Shown here: positions 33,551-42,005 of the stretch, piece by piece | How positions within the stretch are numbered: the stretch's first letter is position 1 | How the letters are laid out: each line of letters opens with the position of its first letter | Assembly: GCA_963800475.1 (NCBI GenBank) | Contig: CAWDAZ010000004.1 | Span: forward strand, 930,001-994,000 | Origin: Palsa-465 sp963800475 | Lineage (GTDB): Bacteria; Actinomycetota; Thermoleophilia; Solirubrobacterales; Solirubrobacteraceae | DNA: 64,000 nucleotides | Direction: 5' to 3' | The notes under the pieces: model-generated | What the model saw: only the letters and a program-made list of their open reading frames with translations | Database searches by the model: none | What the model was told of the DNA's origin: nothing | Program-made: the position numbers and the translations under genes

Positions 33551-34717
33551 TCAACGGCCGGGGTGATGCTTTCGCGGCCGCTTGGGCTTGCGGTGCCGGT
33601 GGTGGCCCGGCTTGTGCCGGGCGGCGGCATGGAGTCCGGCGTTCGGCGGCACGTACAGCGCCATCCCCGGCTCGCCGGTCTCGACGTCGAGCAGCGCCTG
33701 GTTGGCCGTGTTGCCGGCCGCGTAGGACTGGTTGGCGACGATCAGGTCGGTCCCGAGGTAGGCGAGCCCGGACGGTGAGTCGAACGGAACGCTCGAGTCG
33801 TTGGTGCCCATGTACTGCTGGCCGAACCGGTACAGCTCGTGCCCGGCCGAGTCGAGCTCGACGATCTGGTTGGACGCCCCGACGAGCGCGACATAGATGT
33901 GACCAGAGCGCGCCAGCGCGCAGCCGTCGGGCGCGTCGGCGGGGCCGCTCTCCCAGAGCTGCTTGAGCGGGCCGGGGGCGCCGTTGGGCTCGATCGGCAC
34001 CTCGTATAGCTTCCCGGTCGTCGGATTTGGCGTGCCGAGGCCGCCGTTCGACGCCTGGTCGAACAGCAACGTACGGTGGTCGGGCATCAGCAGGATGCAC
34101 GCAGTCCCGAACGGCCCGCCGTCGAGTCGCTTGTCGGCGAGCCAGACGTGCGCCGTACCGCCGGCCGGAGGAATCCTCCAGATCACCGCCTGCTGGTAGT
34201 CGGTGACGTACAGGCTGCCGTCGGGACCCCAGGCTGCGTAGTCGGGCATCGGCGTCTGGTCGAGCACCGCGGGCGAGCACGGGGTACCGGCGGAAGCGCT
34301 CGAGCAGAGCGGGAGGTCGGGCACCTGCGAGTACAGGGACTGCGCGCCGGTGCGGGGGTCGAGCCGGATGATGCGGCCGCTTGTCTTGTCGAGCAGCAGC
34401 AGCCGCCCGCGCGCGTCGTTGGCTGCGACCTGCACGCCGTGCGGCTGCGAGGTGTCCTGGCCGGCCACCGTCCACGAGTTGAGCAGCTCGCCGCCGTCGG
34501 TGTACTCGAATACGCGCGAGGAGAGGCTCGAGCCGGTGGGGTTGTCGTACGTGCCCTCGTAGATCGAGCTTCCCACCAGGTGCGGCAACGCGGGGTAGCC
34601 CGGCGTCGGGATCAGTGCGAGCACGCGCACGTCGCCGCGCGAGCGGGTGGCGGCGGCCGCGGGGGCGATCGACACGAGCGCCGCGACGGCCGCGACGAGA
34701 GCCGCGCGGAGCTTCAT
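33551..34717 (-). CDS. secreted SMP-30/gluconolactonase-like beta-propeller
   Basis: A 388-residue exported protein: signal peptide MKLRAALVAAVAALVSIAPAA, then a six-bladed propeller of the SMP-30/NHL type (GRLLLLDKTSGRIIRLDPR, GPDGSLYVTDYQQAVIWRI, DGCALARSGHIYVALVG, SGLAYLGTDLIVANQSY). The C-terminal 25 residues are Arg/Lys/His rich (HHRHRKPKRPRKHH), possibly wall-binding. Catalytic metal residues were not confirmed. Its ATG overlaps the TetR stop by four bases, so it is in the regulator's operon and may sense or bind the substrate of the divergent catabolic unit. Confidence 0.78.
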   Translation of the reverse strand: MKLRAALVAAVAALVSIAPAAAATRSRGDVRVLALIPTPGYPALPHLVGSSIYEGTYDNPTGSSLSSRVFEYTDGGELLNSWTVAGQDTSQPHGVQVAANDARGRLLLLDKTSGRIIRLDPRTGAQSLYSQVPDLPLCSSASAGTPCSPAVLDQTPMPDYAAWGPDGSLYVTDYQQAVIWRIPPAGGTAHVWLADKRLDGGPFGTACILLMPDHRTLLFDQASNGGLGTPNPTTGKLYEVPIEPNGAPGPLKQLWESGPADAPDGCALARSGHIYVALVGASNQIVELDSAGHELYRFGQQYMGTNDSSVPFDSPSGLAYLGTDLIVANQSYAAGNTANQALLDVETGEPGMALYVPPNAGLHAAARHKPGHHRHRKPKRPRKHHPGR

Positions 34718-35346
34718 GCGGTCGCGTCGGAGAGGCGTGCTTCGAGGTACGCGTCGAGCATCAGCTTCGCTTCGCCGAGCACGCGGGAATCGCCGTCGCG
34801 GTCGAGGCGGAACGCCTCGCGGAGCAGCCCGTCGCCGGCCAGCACGACCATCGTCGCGGCGGCGGCGCGGGCGTGCTCGGGCGCGTCCGGCCAGTGAACC
34901 GCCAGGATGCGGTTGATCGAATCCGCAATCGCAGTCCGCGCGTGGCGGGTCGCGTCGCGGACGCGCTCGGTGCGAAGCCCGCCGTACCAAAGCGCCAGGA
35001 ACCCGGGCCGGCACCGGAACCCGGCCGCGAGCGCCTCGAGGACCGCCGCGGCCGGATCGGCGAGCGGGTCGCGCTCGTCGGCCTCGGCGAGGCCGGCCAC
35101 GAGGTCGTCGAAGTCACGCCAGTAGCGGACCGCGAGCGCCTCGACGATCGCCTCCTTGTCGTCGAAGAAGCGGTACACGGACCCGACCGGGATTCCAGCG
35201 GCGTCGGCGATCCGGGTGGTCGTGAACGCGTCCGCGCCCTCGTGCGCGAGCAACTCGTCGGCCACGTCGAGCACGAGTCGCAGCCGCTCGCGGCTGCGCG
35301 CCTGGGCGGGGGGATGACGGAGCGGGGGGGTGGAGTCTTGGGCCAT
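34714..35346 (-). CDS. TetR family transcriptional repressor
   Basis: A 210-residue repressor. The HTH is at residues 25-70 (DAFTTTRIADAAGIPVGSVY followed by RFFDDKEAIVEAL), and the ligand-binding helical domain follows. ATG at 35346 is chosen over GTG at 35409 because the intervening residues do not resemble protein. It is divergent from the class II aldolase gene; the intergenic 18-bp imperfect palindrome (35413-35430) is the expected operator. Binding there would repress both arms. A -10-like TAACAT (35431-35436, minus) would start its transcript inside the palindrome. Confidence 0.88.
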   Translation of the reverse strand: MAQDSTPPLRHPPAQARSRERLRLVLDVADELLAHEGADAFTTTRIADAAGIPVGSVYRFFDDKEAIVEALAVRYWRDFDDLVAGLAEADERDPLADPAAAVLEALAAGFRCRPGFLALWYGGLRTERVRDATRHARTAIADSINRILAVHWPDAPEHARAAAATMVVLAGDGLLREAFRLDRDGDSRVLGEAKLMLDAYLEARLSDATA

Positions 35347-35412
35347 GTCGAAACAACGATCAGCGTGGTCGGTTTTGGTCACATATGGACCGAAATCGAA
35401 CACCGTCACTGT

Positions 35413-35430
35413 GAAAATGAGTTCAGTTTC
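35413..35430. promoter_or_regulatory. probable TetR operator (imperfect 18-bp palindrome)
   Basis: GAAAATGAG/TTCAGTTTC matches its own reverse complement at 14 of 18 positions, with arms GAAA-n-TGA and TCA-n-TTTC. It sits just before the aldolase -10 and overlaps the presumed TetR transcription start. Confidence 0.6.
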
Positions 35431-35434
35431 ATGT

Positions 35435-35440
35435 TAGTGT
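35435..35440 (+). promoter_or_regulatory. candidate -10 element (TAGTGT) for the catabolic operon
   Basis: TAGTGT ends six bases before the ATG at 35447. The spacer GAGGCG could act as a very close ribosome site, or the transcript is leaderless. On the opposite strand TAACAT (35431-35436) overlaps it as the regulator's -10. Confidence 0.5.
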
Positions 35441-35446
35441 GAGGCG

Positions 35447-36106
35447 ATGGCGGACGCAACCGAGAGCCTCCGCGAGGCCGTGGCGGCGGCCGCCCGGCGA
35501 CTGGCCGCGGAGAAGCTCGTGATCGGGACCGCCGGCAACGTGTCCGCGCGCGCCGGCGAGGTGGTCGCGATCACCCCAACCGGAGCGGTGCTCGAGCGCC
35601 TGAGCGCCGATCAGGTCGCGCTCGTGAACCTCAACGGGGAGCAGACCGGCGGCGACCTGCAGCCGAGCTCGGAGCTGGCGCTCCACCTCGGCGTCCACCG
35701 GCGCTACGAAGCCGGGGGCGTCGTGCACATGCACGCGCCGATGGCGACCGCGCTGGCCTGCGCGATCGACGAGCTGCCGGTGGTGCACTACCAGATGCTG
35801 ACGCTGGGAGGGGCGATCCGGGTCGCGCCGTACGCGACGTTCGGCACGCCCGAGCTCGCCGAGGCAACGGTCGAGGCGCTCCGCGACCGGACCGCGGCGC
35901 TGATGGCGAACCACGGCGCGATCGCCTACGGACACGACCTCGACGCCGCGGTCGAGAACGCGCTGCTGCTCGAATGGGCGTGCGGCGTCTACTGGCACGC
36001 GAAGGCGATCGGCGGACCCCGCACGATCGATGCGGCGCAGAGCCGAGCGGTGATCGACGCAGCCGTCAGCCGAGGCTACGGCACCACCCGGCAGCGCGAG
36101 CGGTGA
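35447..36106 (+). CDS. class II aldolase/adducin family protein
   Basis: A 219-residue metal-dependent aldolase of the fuculose-1-phosphate/ribulose-5-phosphate type. The active-site parts are present: GTAGNVSAR (phosphate loop), PSSELALH (catalytic Glu), VHMHAPMATA (two zinc His) and ANHGAIAYG (third His). It cleaves or forms a C-C bond in a ketose phosphate, probably giving DHAP plus an aldehyde. It is the first gene of a coupled unit and overlaps the PfkB kinase by four bases, so a kinase-then-aldolase route on a sugar-like substrate is plausible. The actual substrate is unknown. Confidence 0.85.
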   Translation: MADATESLREAVAAAARRLAAEKLVIGTAGNVSARAGEVVAITPTGAVLERLSADQVALVNLNGEQTGGDLQPSSELALHLGVHRRYEAGGVVHMHAPMATALACAIDELPVVHYQMLTLGGAIRVAPYATFGTPELAEATVEALRDRTAALMANHGAIAYGHDLDAAVENALLLEWACGVYWHAKAIGGPRTIDAAQSRAVIDAAVSRGYGTTRQRER

Positions 36107-37062
36107 GCGACGTGATGGAAACCGTCACGCTCGGCGTCCACGTCGTGGACGTGCTGGTCCGGCCGGTGGAGCGGATTCCGGACGGCCAGGGCGGGCAGCT
36201 CGTGGAGGAGATCCGGATCACGCCGGCGGGGCCGGCGGGCGGAACCGCGATCACGCTGGCGAAGCTCGGTGCGTCCGTCAAGAGCGCCGGCGCGATCGGC
36301 GAGGACGAGCTCGGCGAGGTGCTACTGGCGCTTCTGCCCCGGTTCGGCGTCGATACTTCCCTGCTCGTGCGGCGACCAGGCGTCCAGACCTCAGCCAGCG
36401 TGCTGCCGATCCGTCCGGACGGGTCACGACCCGCGTTCCACGTGGTCGGCGCGAACGCAACGTACTCGTCCGCGGACGCGCCATGGGAGGCGATTGAGAC
36501 CGCCGCCTACGTGCACCTCGGCGCCCCCGAGTTCATGGGCGGACAGGAGGCTGCTCGGATCCTGTCGTTCGCCCGGGAGCATGGCGCTGTGACGTCGGCG
36601 GACATCCTCGCGCCGGGCGAGCAGGCGGCCGCGATCGTCGACTGGCTCGGGCCTGCGCTCGAGCACCTCGACTACCTGCTGCCCAACGAGGAGCAGGTGC
36701 TCGGGCTGACCGGCGCCGGCGAGCTCGAGCGCGGCTGCGAGGTGCTGCTGGAGCGCGGCATCGGCTGCGTGGCTGCCACCCGGGGCACCGAGGGAGCCGT
36801 GATCGCCGACCGCGACGGCTTCGACGCCGTGCGCGCATTCGAGACTGACGTCGTCGATACCACCGGGTGCGGCGACGCGTTCTCGGCCGGCTTCCTGCGC
36901 GGCCTCGGGCTCGGGCGCGACAGGCGCGAGGCGGCGGTGCTCGGCTGCGCCGCCGCGGCGCTCGTCGCCCAGGGGCTGGGCTCCGACCACGGCGACTTCG
37001 ACCTGGACGCGGCGGACCGGTTCGCCGCTCATACTTCGACCATCCAGGAGGTTGGCTCGTGA
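36103..37062 (+). CDS. PfkB/ribokinase family carbohydrate kinase
   Basis: A 319-residue sugar kinase. An N-terminal glycine pair at AGPAGGTAITLAKLG, ATP-binding loop and the C-terminal signature DTTGCGDAFSAGFLRGLGLG (catalytic Asp in GCGDAF) place it in PfkB. It phosphorylates a carbohydrate or nucleoside with ATP in the cytosol. GTG at 36103 overlaps the aldolase stop; an in-frame ATG at 36115 is possible. The combination with aldolase suggests phosphorylation followed by cleavage. The last base of its stop overlaps the amine oxidase start. Confidence 0.88.
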   Translation: MSDVMETVTLGVHVVDVLVRPVERIPDGQGGQLVEEIRITPAGPAGGTAITLAKLGASVKSAGAIGEDELGEVLLALLPRFGVDTSLLVRRPGVQTSASVLPIRPDGSRPAFHVVGANATYSSADAPWEAIETAAYVHLGAPEFMGGQEAARILSFAREHGAVTSADILAPGEQAAAIVDWLGPALEHLDYLLPNEEQVLGLTGAGELERGCEVLLERGIGCVAATRGTEGAVIADRDGFDAVRAFETDVVDTTGCGDAFSAGFLRGLGLGRDRREAAVLGCAAAALVAQGLGSDHGDFDLDAADRFAAHTSTIQEVGS

Positions 37063-38570
37063 GCAGGGACTCGATCACCCGGCGCCGGTTCGTGGCCGGG
37101 ACGCTTGTCACGGGAGCCGCCGCCGCGGTCCCCGCGGCCGCGGAGGCGAAGCGCCGGACCAAGCCCAAGCCCAAGCGCCCGACCGCGGGGAGCGTGCGCA
37201 GCGCTGACGTGGTGATCGTGGGCGGCGGGTTCGCGGGCCTGACCGCGGCGCGCAACATCCGGGCCGGCGGCCACTCGGTGATCGTGCTCGAGGCGCGGGA
37301 CCGGGTTGGGGGGCGGGTCTGGAACCACGAGCTCGGCGGCGGCCTGATCTCCGAACGCGGCGGCACGTTCGTCGGGCCCACCCAGGACCGGCTGATGGCG
37401 CTCGCTACCGCGCTCGGCGTGCAGACCTTCAAGACCTACGACAACGGCAACAACGTGTACATCAACGGGTCGACCAAGATGACCTACAGCGACACCGGCC
37501 CGCTGGGCACGGCGCCGCCGGACCCGACCGCGATCGCCGACCTCGTCCAGGTCGTCGAGCGGCTCGACCAGATGTCGACGTCGGTGCCGGTCGACGCGCC
37601 GTGGCAGGCGTCGAGCGCCGCGGACTGGGAGTCCTACACGCTCGACCGGTGGATCAAGGAGAACAGCACGAGCCCGAGCTTCCAGGCGCTCGTGCCGCTC
37701 GCGACGAGGCCGATCTTCGGCGCCGAACCCCGCGAGCTCTCGCTGCTGTTCACGCTGTTCTACATCGCCTCGTCCGGAAACGAGCAGAACCCCGGCACGT
37801 TCGAGCGCAACTTCGACACCCGCGGCGGTGCCCAGGAGTCGCGGTTCGTCGGCGGCTCGCAGACGATCGCGCTGAAGATCGCCGCGCAGCTGGGGTCGCG
37901 CATCGTCCTCGACTCGCCGGTGCGCCGGATCGTGCAGGGGTCGAGCGGCGTCACCGCCTACTCGGACAAGGTGACCGTCAAGGCCGAGCGGGCGATCGTG
38001 GCGGTCCCGCCCGCGCTCGCCGGCAGGATCTACTACGAGCCGCTGCTCCCGTTCCAGCGCGACCAGCTCACCCAGCGCTACGGCCAGGGAACCCTCTCAA
38101 AGGTGGCGGCCGTCTACAGCCGCCCGTTCTGGCGCGATGCCGGCCTCACCGGCCAGGCGGTCGACACCGGCGGGCCGGTCAGCGCGACGTTCGACGACTC
38201 GCCGCCCGGCGGGAGCCCGGGGATCATCTTCGGGTTCGTCGGCGGCGACAACGCTCGCTCCTACAGCGCGATGTCCCCGGCGGTGCGCAGGTCCGCGGTC
38301 CTCAACCAGTACGCGAAGTTCTTCGGCCCGCAGGCGCTCCAGGCGACCAACTTCTTCGAGACGTTCTGGTCGGGTGAGGAGTGGACGCGCGGCTGTCCCG
38401 TCGGGATCCCGGCGACCGGCGCGCTGCTCGCGTACGGGCCGTGGCTGCGCCAGCCGGTCGGCCGAATCCATTGGGCGGGCACCGAGACATCCAACTACTG
38501 GAACGGCTACATGGACGGCGCGGTCCGCTCCGGCGAGCGCTCGGCCGGCGAGGTGCTGGGCGAGCTGTGA
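37059..38570 (+). CDS. Tat-exported flavin monoamine oxidase family protein
   Basis: A 503-residue FAD enzyme. It begins SITRRRFVAGTLV, a Tat signal, with an Arg/Lys-Pro stretch before residue 45. The dinucleotide motif VVIVGGGFAGLTAARNI spans about 51-67, and GGRVW follows. The C-terminal WAGTETSNYWNGYMDGAVRSG matches the MAO fold end. It oxidises an amine to an aldehyde/imine with release of H2O2, apparently outside the membrane after folded export. There is no Cys at the usual covalent-FAD position, so FAD is probably non-covalent. Coupled by four-base overlaps to the kinase and amidase. Confidence 0.88.
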   Translation: MSRDSITRRRFVAGTLVTGAAAAVPAAAEAKRRTKPKPKRPTAGSVRSADVVIVGGGFAGLTAARNIRAGGHSVIVLEARDRVGGRVWNHELGGGLISERGGTFVGPTQDRLMALATALGVQTFKTYDNGNNVYINGSTKMTYSDTGPLGTAPPDPTAIADLVQVVERLDQMSTSVPVDAPWQASSAADWESYTLDRWIKENSTSPSFQALVPLATRPIFGAEPRELSLLFTLFYIASSGNEQNPGTFERNFDTRGGAQESRFVGGSQTIALKIAAQLGSRIVLDSPVRRIVQGSSGVTAYSDKVTVKAERAIVAVPPALAGRIYYEPLLPFQRDQLTQRYGQGTLSKVAAVYSRPFWRDAGLTGQAVDTGGPVSATFDDSPPGGSPGIIFGFVGGDNARSYSAMSPAVRRSAVLNQYAKFFGPQALQATNFFETFWSGEEWTRGCPVGIPATGALLAYGPWLRQPVGRIHWAGTETSNYWNGYMDGAVRSGERSAGEVLGEL

Positions 38571-40039
38571 GCCGGCTCGAGGACGTAGGCAGCGGCGAGC
38601 TGCGGTTCGCCGGACTGCTCGGGCAGGCCGCGCTGCTGGGGCGCGGCGAGGTGTCCTCGCGCGAGCTCGTCGAGCTCGCGCTCGAGGGCATCGAGGCGAC
38701 GCAGGACTCGCTGAACGCGTTCCGCTGCACGCGGCCCGAGAAGGCCCTCGCCGAGGCCGACCGCGCCGACCGGCGCCGCGCCGAGTGCGATCGCGCGCCG
38801 TTGCTCGGGGTCCCGGTCGCGATCAAGGACGACACCGACCTCGCCGGCGAGACGACGATGTTCGGGTGCGCCGGCGCCTTCGAGACGAAGCGCGATGACG
38901 GCGAGGTCGTGCGCCGGCTGAGGACCGCGGGCGCGGTGATCGTGGGCAAGACGACCACCCCGGAGCTGGGCCAGTGGCCGATCACCGAGGGCGCAGCGTT
39001 CGGGGTGACCCGCAACCCGTGGAGCCTGAGCCACACGCCCGGCGGGTCCTCGGGCGGCTCGGCGGCGGCCGTCGCGGCGGGGATCGTGCCCGCCGCACTC
39101 GGCTCGGACGGACTGGGATCGATCCGCGTCCCCGCCGCCTGGTCGCACCTGGTCGGGATCAAGCCGCAGCGGGGCCGCGTCTCGACGTGGCCGTACCGAG
39201 ACTCGTTCAACGGCCTGGCCTGCATCGGCCCGCTTGCGCGTACGGTCGCCGACGCGGCGGCGCTGCTCGACGCCGTGACCGGCAACCACGCCGGGGACCG
39301 CGACCACCCGCCGGCGCCGCCGGAGCCCTACGCACGAATCGCGGAGCGGGCCGACCCCGGGCGCCCGCTGCGGATCGCGCTGTCGTTCAAGATCCCTTAC
39401 AGCATTGCGCCGACCCGACTGGATGCGCAGGTCCGCCGTCAGGTCGAGCACGTGGCTGCGGCGCTCGAGCGGCTCGGGCATCACGTCGCGCTCGCCGATC
39501 CGTCCTACGGGATCCTCGGCGCCGGGGTGCTGCCGCGCTCGATCGCGGGCATAACGCCGTGGCTCGACACGATCGCCGACCACTCCCAGCTCGACGAGCG
39601 GACCCGCCACAACGCCCGCCTCGGACGGCTGCTCGGCCCGCTGCTCGGCGCCGGACGCGCGCTCGAGGCGCCGATGCGCGCGCAGGTCGGAGCGATCTTC
39701 AAGCGCTTCGACGTGGTGCTGACGCCCACCACCGCCCAGCCGCCGCTCCCGACCGGCTCGATCGACGGACTGTCGAACTGGGAGACCGACCAGGTGATCG
39801 TCGGCGCGTGCCCGTACACGTGGCCGTGGAACGCGCTCGGGTGGCCCGGCGTGAACGTGCCGGCGGGCCTGACCGACTCCGGCCTGCCGGTCGGAGCGCA
39901 GCTGCTCGGGCGAACCGGGGAGGAGGACCGGCTGATCGCGCTGGCCGCTCAGCTCGAGCCGGAGTGCCGCTGGCATGAGCGACGGCCACCGGTTAGCTTG
40001 TCCTCGCCGCCGCAAGGTGCGCCCGCCCACGCCCGCTAG
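38567..40039 (+). CDS. amidase signature family hydrolase
   Basis: A 490-residue amidase. The Ser-cisSer-Lys triad is recognisable: Lys87 in VAIKDDTD, the GGSSGGSAAAVAAG loop near residue 160, and the nucleophile Ser185 in DGLGSIRVP. The usual second residue of the DTGGS motif is changed (DGLGS), a tolerated variation. It hydrolyses a carboxamide to acid and ammonia or amine; substrate range is wide in this family. It is cytosolic, coupled upstream to the amine oxidase, and 10 bases upstream of the ThDP enzyme. An amide intermediate could be processed here. Confidence 0.9.
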   Translation: MSRLEDVGSGELRFAGLLGQAALLGRGEVSSRELVELALEGIEATQDSLNAFRCTRPEKALAEADRADRRRAECDRAPLLGVPVAIKDDTDLAGETTMFGCAGAFETKRDDGEVVRRLRTAGAVIVGKTTTPELGQWPITEGAAFGVTRNPWSLSHTPGGSSGGSAAAVAAGIVPAALGSDGLGSIRVPAAWSHLVGIKPQRGRVSTWPYRDSFNGLACIGPLARTVADAAALLDAVTGNHAGDRDHPPAPPEPYARIAERADPGRPLRIALSFKIPYSIAPTRLDAQVRRQVEHVAAALERLGHHVALADPSYGILGAGVLPRSIAGITPWLDTIADHSQLDERTRHNARLGRLLGPLLGAGRALEAPMRAQVGAIFKRFDVVLTPTTAQPPLPTGSIDGLSNWETDQVIVGACPYTWPWNALGWPGVNVPAGLTDSGLPVGAQLLGRTGEEDRLIALAAQLEPECRWHERRPPVSLSSPPQGAPAHAR

Positions 40040-40049
40040 GAGAGCCCCG

Positions 40050-41651
40050 ATGTCAACAGTCCGCGAGGCCACGTTCGAGCTGTTCCGTGCCCATGGGATG
40101 ACGACGATGTTCGGCAATCCGGGCTCGACCGAGCTGCCGATGCTGGCGGATTTCCCGGCCGACTTCACGTACGTGCTCGGACTCCAGGAGCTGGCCGTGG
40201 TGGGGATGGCCGACGGCTACGCGCAGGCCAGCGGGCGGCCGACGCACGTCAACCTGCACACAGCCCCCGGCGTCGGCAACGCGGTCGGCGGGATCTTCAA
40301 CGCCCAGGCGAACAAGTCGCCGCTCGTGATCACCGCCGGTCAGCAGGTCCGCCCGCACATCACGATCGAGGCGAATTTGACCAACAGGGATGCGACCGAG
40401 GCGCCGCAGCCGTACGTGAAGTGGGCGCACGAGCCGCCGCGCGCTCAGGACGTGCCGATCGCCCTCGCGCGCGCGATCCACCTGGCTTCGATGCCGCCGC
40501 GCGGCCCGGTGTTCGTGTCGATCCCGATGGACGACTGGGGAGAGGAGGCCGACGCCGATCGCTCCGCGCAGGCGGTTCGCCGGGTCGTGAGCGGCCGCGT
40601 CGCGCCGGACCCGGCCGAGCTTGCGCAGCTCGCCTCGCTGCTCGAGAGCGCGCGCACCCCCGCGCTGGTCGCGGGCCCCGACATCGACGCGAGCGGCGGC
40701 TGGGACGCGGCGGTCGCGCTCGCCGAGAAGCAGCGTCTGCCGGTGTGGGCTTCGCCCGCGACGGGCGGCAACCGGCTCGGGTTCCCGGAGGGCCACCCGA
40801 ACTTCATCGGGATCCTGCCGCCGGCGATCGCCGCCCTGTCGGAGACGCTCAAGGGTCACGACCTGGTGCTGGTCGTCGGCTCCTCGGTGTTTCCCTACTA
40901 CCCGTACCTGCCGGGTCCGCTGCTGCCCGAAGGCACGTCGCTGGTCGCGTTGACGAGCGATCCGGGCGAGGCCGCGCGGGCGCCGATGGGCGACGCGATC
41001 GTCGGCGACGTCGCGATCGCGCTGCAGATGCTCCTCGAGCTGGTCGGCGAGAGCGAGCGCTCCGCGCCGCAGCCGCGCCCGGCGCCCGGCGCCCCGCCGG
41101 ACAGCGACCCGATCAGTGGCTCGGAGGCGATGGCGGCGCTCGCGGACGCGTGGCCCGAGGACGGGATCGCGGTGCTCGAGAGCCCGTCGAGCACGCTCGC
41201 GCTGCGCAACCGTCTCCGGATCTCGACGCCCGGGAGCTACTACTTCGGCGCGTCCGGGGGGCTGGGCTTCGGGATCTCCGCCGCTGTCGGCGTGCAGCTC
41301 GCGCAGCGGTCGCGGCCGGTCGTGTGCGTGCTCGGCGAGGGGTCGGCGCAGTACGGGATCACCGCGCTGTGGACGGCGGTCACGTACAAGGCCCCGGTCA
41401 CGTTCCTGGTGCTCCGCAACGAGGAATACATGATCCTCAAGTGGTTCGCGGCGATCGAGCAGGTCGCGGGTGCACCGGGGTTGGAGCTACCGGGGCTCGA
41501 CACCGCCGCCGTCGCCCGCGCGTATGGGATGCCGGCGCGGGACGTGAGCGAGCGTGAGGAGCTCACCGACGCCCTGCGCGAGGCGATCGCGGCGGACGAT
41601 GGGCCCCGGCTGGTCCAGGTGCGCGTCGCGAGCGGAATGTGGATGGAGTAG
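40050..41651 (+). CDS. ThDP-dependent decarboxylase, benzoylformate decarboxylase-like
   Basis: A 533-residue thiamine-diphosphate enzyme very similar along its length to Pseudomonas putida benzoylformate decarboxylase. Ser26 (NPGST), Glu47 (LQELAVVG) and His70 (NLHTAPG) fall at the same numbers. However the second catalytic His (281 in P. putida) is replaced by Tyr in VFPYYPYLPG, and the Mg/ThDP motif GDG is GEG (CVLGEGSAQY) with RN in place of NN. It should decarboxylate a 2-oxo acid, but not necessarily benzoylformate. ATG has AGGAGA six bases upstream. It may process the acid formed by the adjacent amidase. Confidence 0.82.
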   Translation: MSTVREATFELFRAHGMTTMFGNPGSTELPMLADFPADFTYVLGLQELAVVGMADGYAQASGRPTHVNLHTAPGVGNAVGGIFNAQANKSPLVITAGQQVRPHITIEANLTNRDATEAPQPYVKWAHEPPRAQDVPIALARAIHLASMPPRGPVFVSIPMDDWGEEADADRSAQAVRRVVSGRVAPDPAELAQLASLLESARTPALVAGPDIDASGGWDAAVALAEKQRLPVWASPATGGNRLGFPEGHPNFIGILPPAIAALSETLKGHDLVLVVGSSVFPYYPYLPGPLLPEGTSLVALTSDPGEAARAPMGDAIVGDVAIALQMLLELVGESERSAPQPRPAPGAPPDSDPISGSEAMAALADAWPEDGIAVLESPSSTLALRNRLRISTPGSYYFGASGGLGFGISAAVGVQLAQRSRPVVCVLGEGSAQYGITALWTAVTYKAPVTFLVLRNEEYMILKWFAAIEQVAGAPGLELPGLDTAAVARAYGMPARDVSEREELTDALREAIAADDGPRLVQVRVASGMWME

Positions 41652-41902
41652 GAGGCGGTGGTGCCCGGGCGGCGGGCGGCGCGCCGGTCGACGCGGGCCT
41701 GTGCGACTCCTGCCGGCACCAGCACCTGATTCGCAACACGCGGGGCTCGGTGTTCTCGCTGTGCGAGCGCTCGCGTGCTGAGCCGGAGCGCTTCCCGCGC
41801 TACCCAAGGCTGCCGGTGGTGAGGTGCGAGGGGTTCGAGCGGGGCGAGGGCACGGAGCGAGGCGCGGGCGAACGCGACAATCACCCGCCGCCGCCCCACT
41901 GA
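41639..41902 (+). CDS. small conserved cysteine-rich protein (CX2C-X16-C-X20-C)
   Basis: An 87-residue protein starting at GTG inside the end of the decarboxylase gene (13-base overlap). Its middle, LCDSCRHQHLIRNTRGSVFS, then LCERSRAEPERFPRYPRLPV and VVRCEGFE, is a pattern I associate with small actinobacterial proteins of unknown function. The four cysteines could bind zinc or an iron-sulfur cluster. The first 20 residues are Gly/Ala rich and the last 20 are low complexity, partly encoded by an inverted repeat. It may be an accessory to the decarboxylase; this is inference. Confidence 0.65.
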   Translation: MDGVGGGGARAAGGAPVDAGLCDSCRHQHLIRNTRGSVFSLCERSRAEPERFPRYPRLPVVRCEGFERGEGTERGAGERDNHPPPPH

Positions 41903-41960
41903 AGTCGCGTTCACCCGCTCCGGGCGGGCGAACGCGTCGTGCGCGCGGGCGCGCACGACG
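41864..41960. repeat. nested inverted repeats between convergent genes
   Basis: GCGGGCGAACGCGAC (41864-41878) recurs at 41924-41938 and inverted at 41904-41918, one to two mismatches. 41906-41936 folds as CGCGTTC/GAACGCG plus CCCGC/GCGGG, and 41935-41960 is a perfect 12-bp inverted repeat around GG. Alternative pairings are possible. They lie between convergent genes and may act as a two-way terminator. Confidence 0.6.
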
Positions 41961-42005
41961 GCTGTCGTGTTCGCCGGCCGCAGCATCGGCTTCGGTGCTG
42001 TCCGA

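Noticed and set aside
38507..40168. Long minus-strand ORF opposite the amidase
   Set aside because: It is Arg-rich with no family likeness, while the plus strand encodes an intact amidase.
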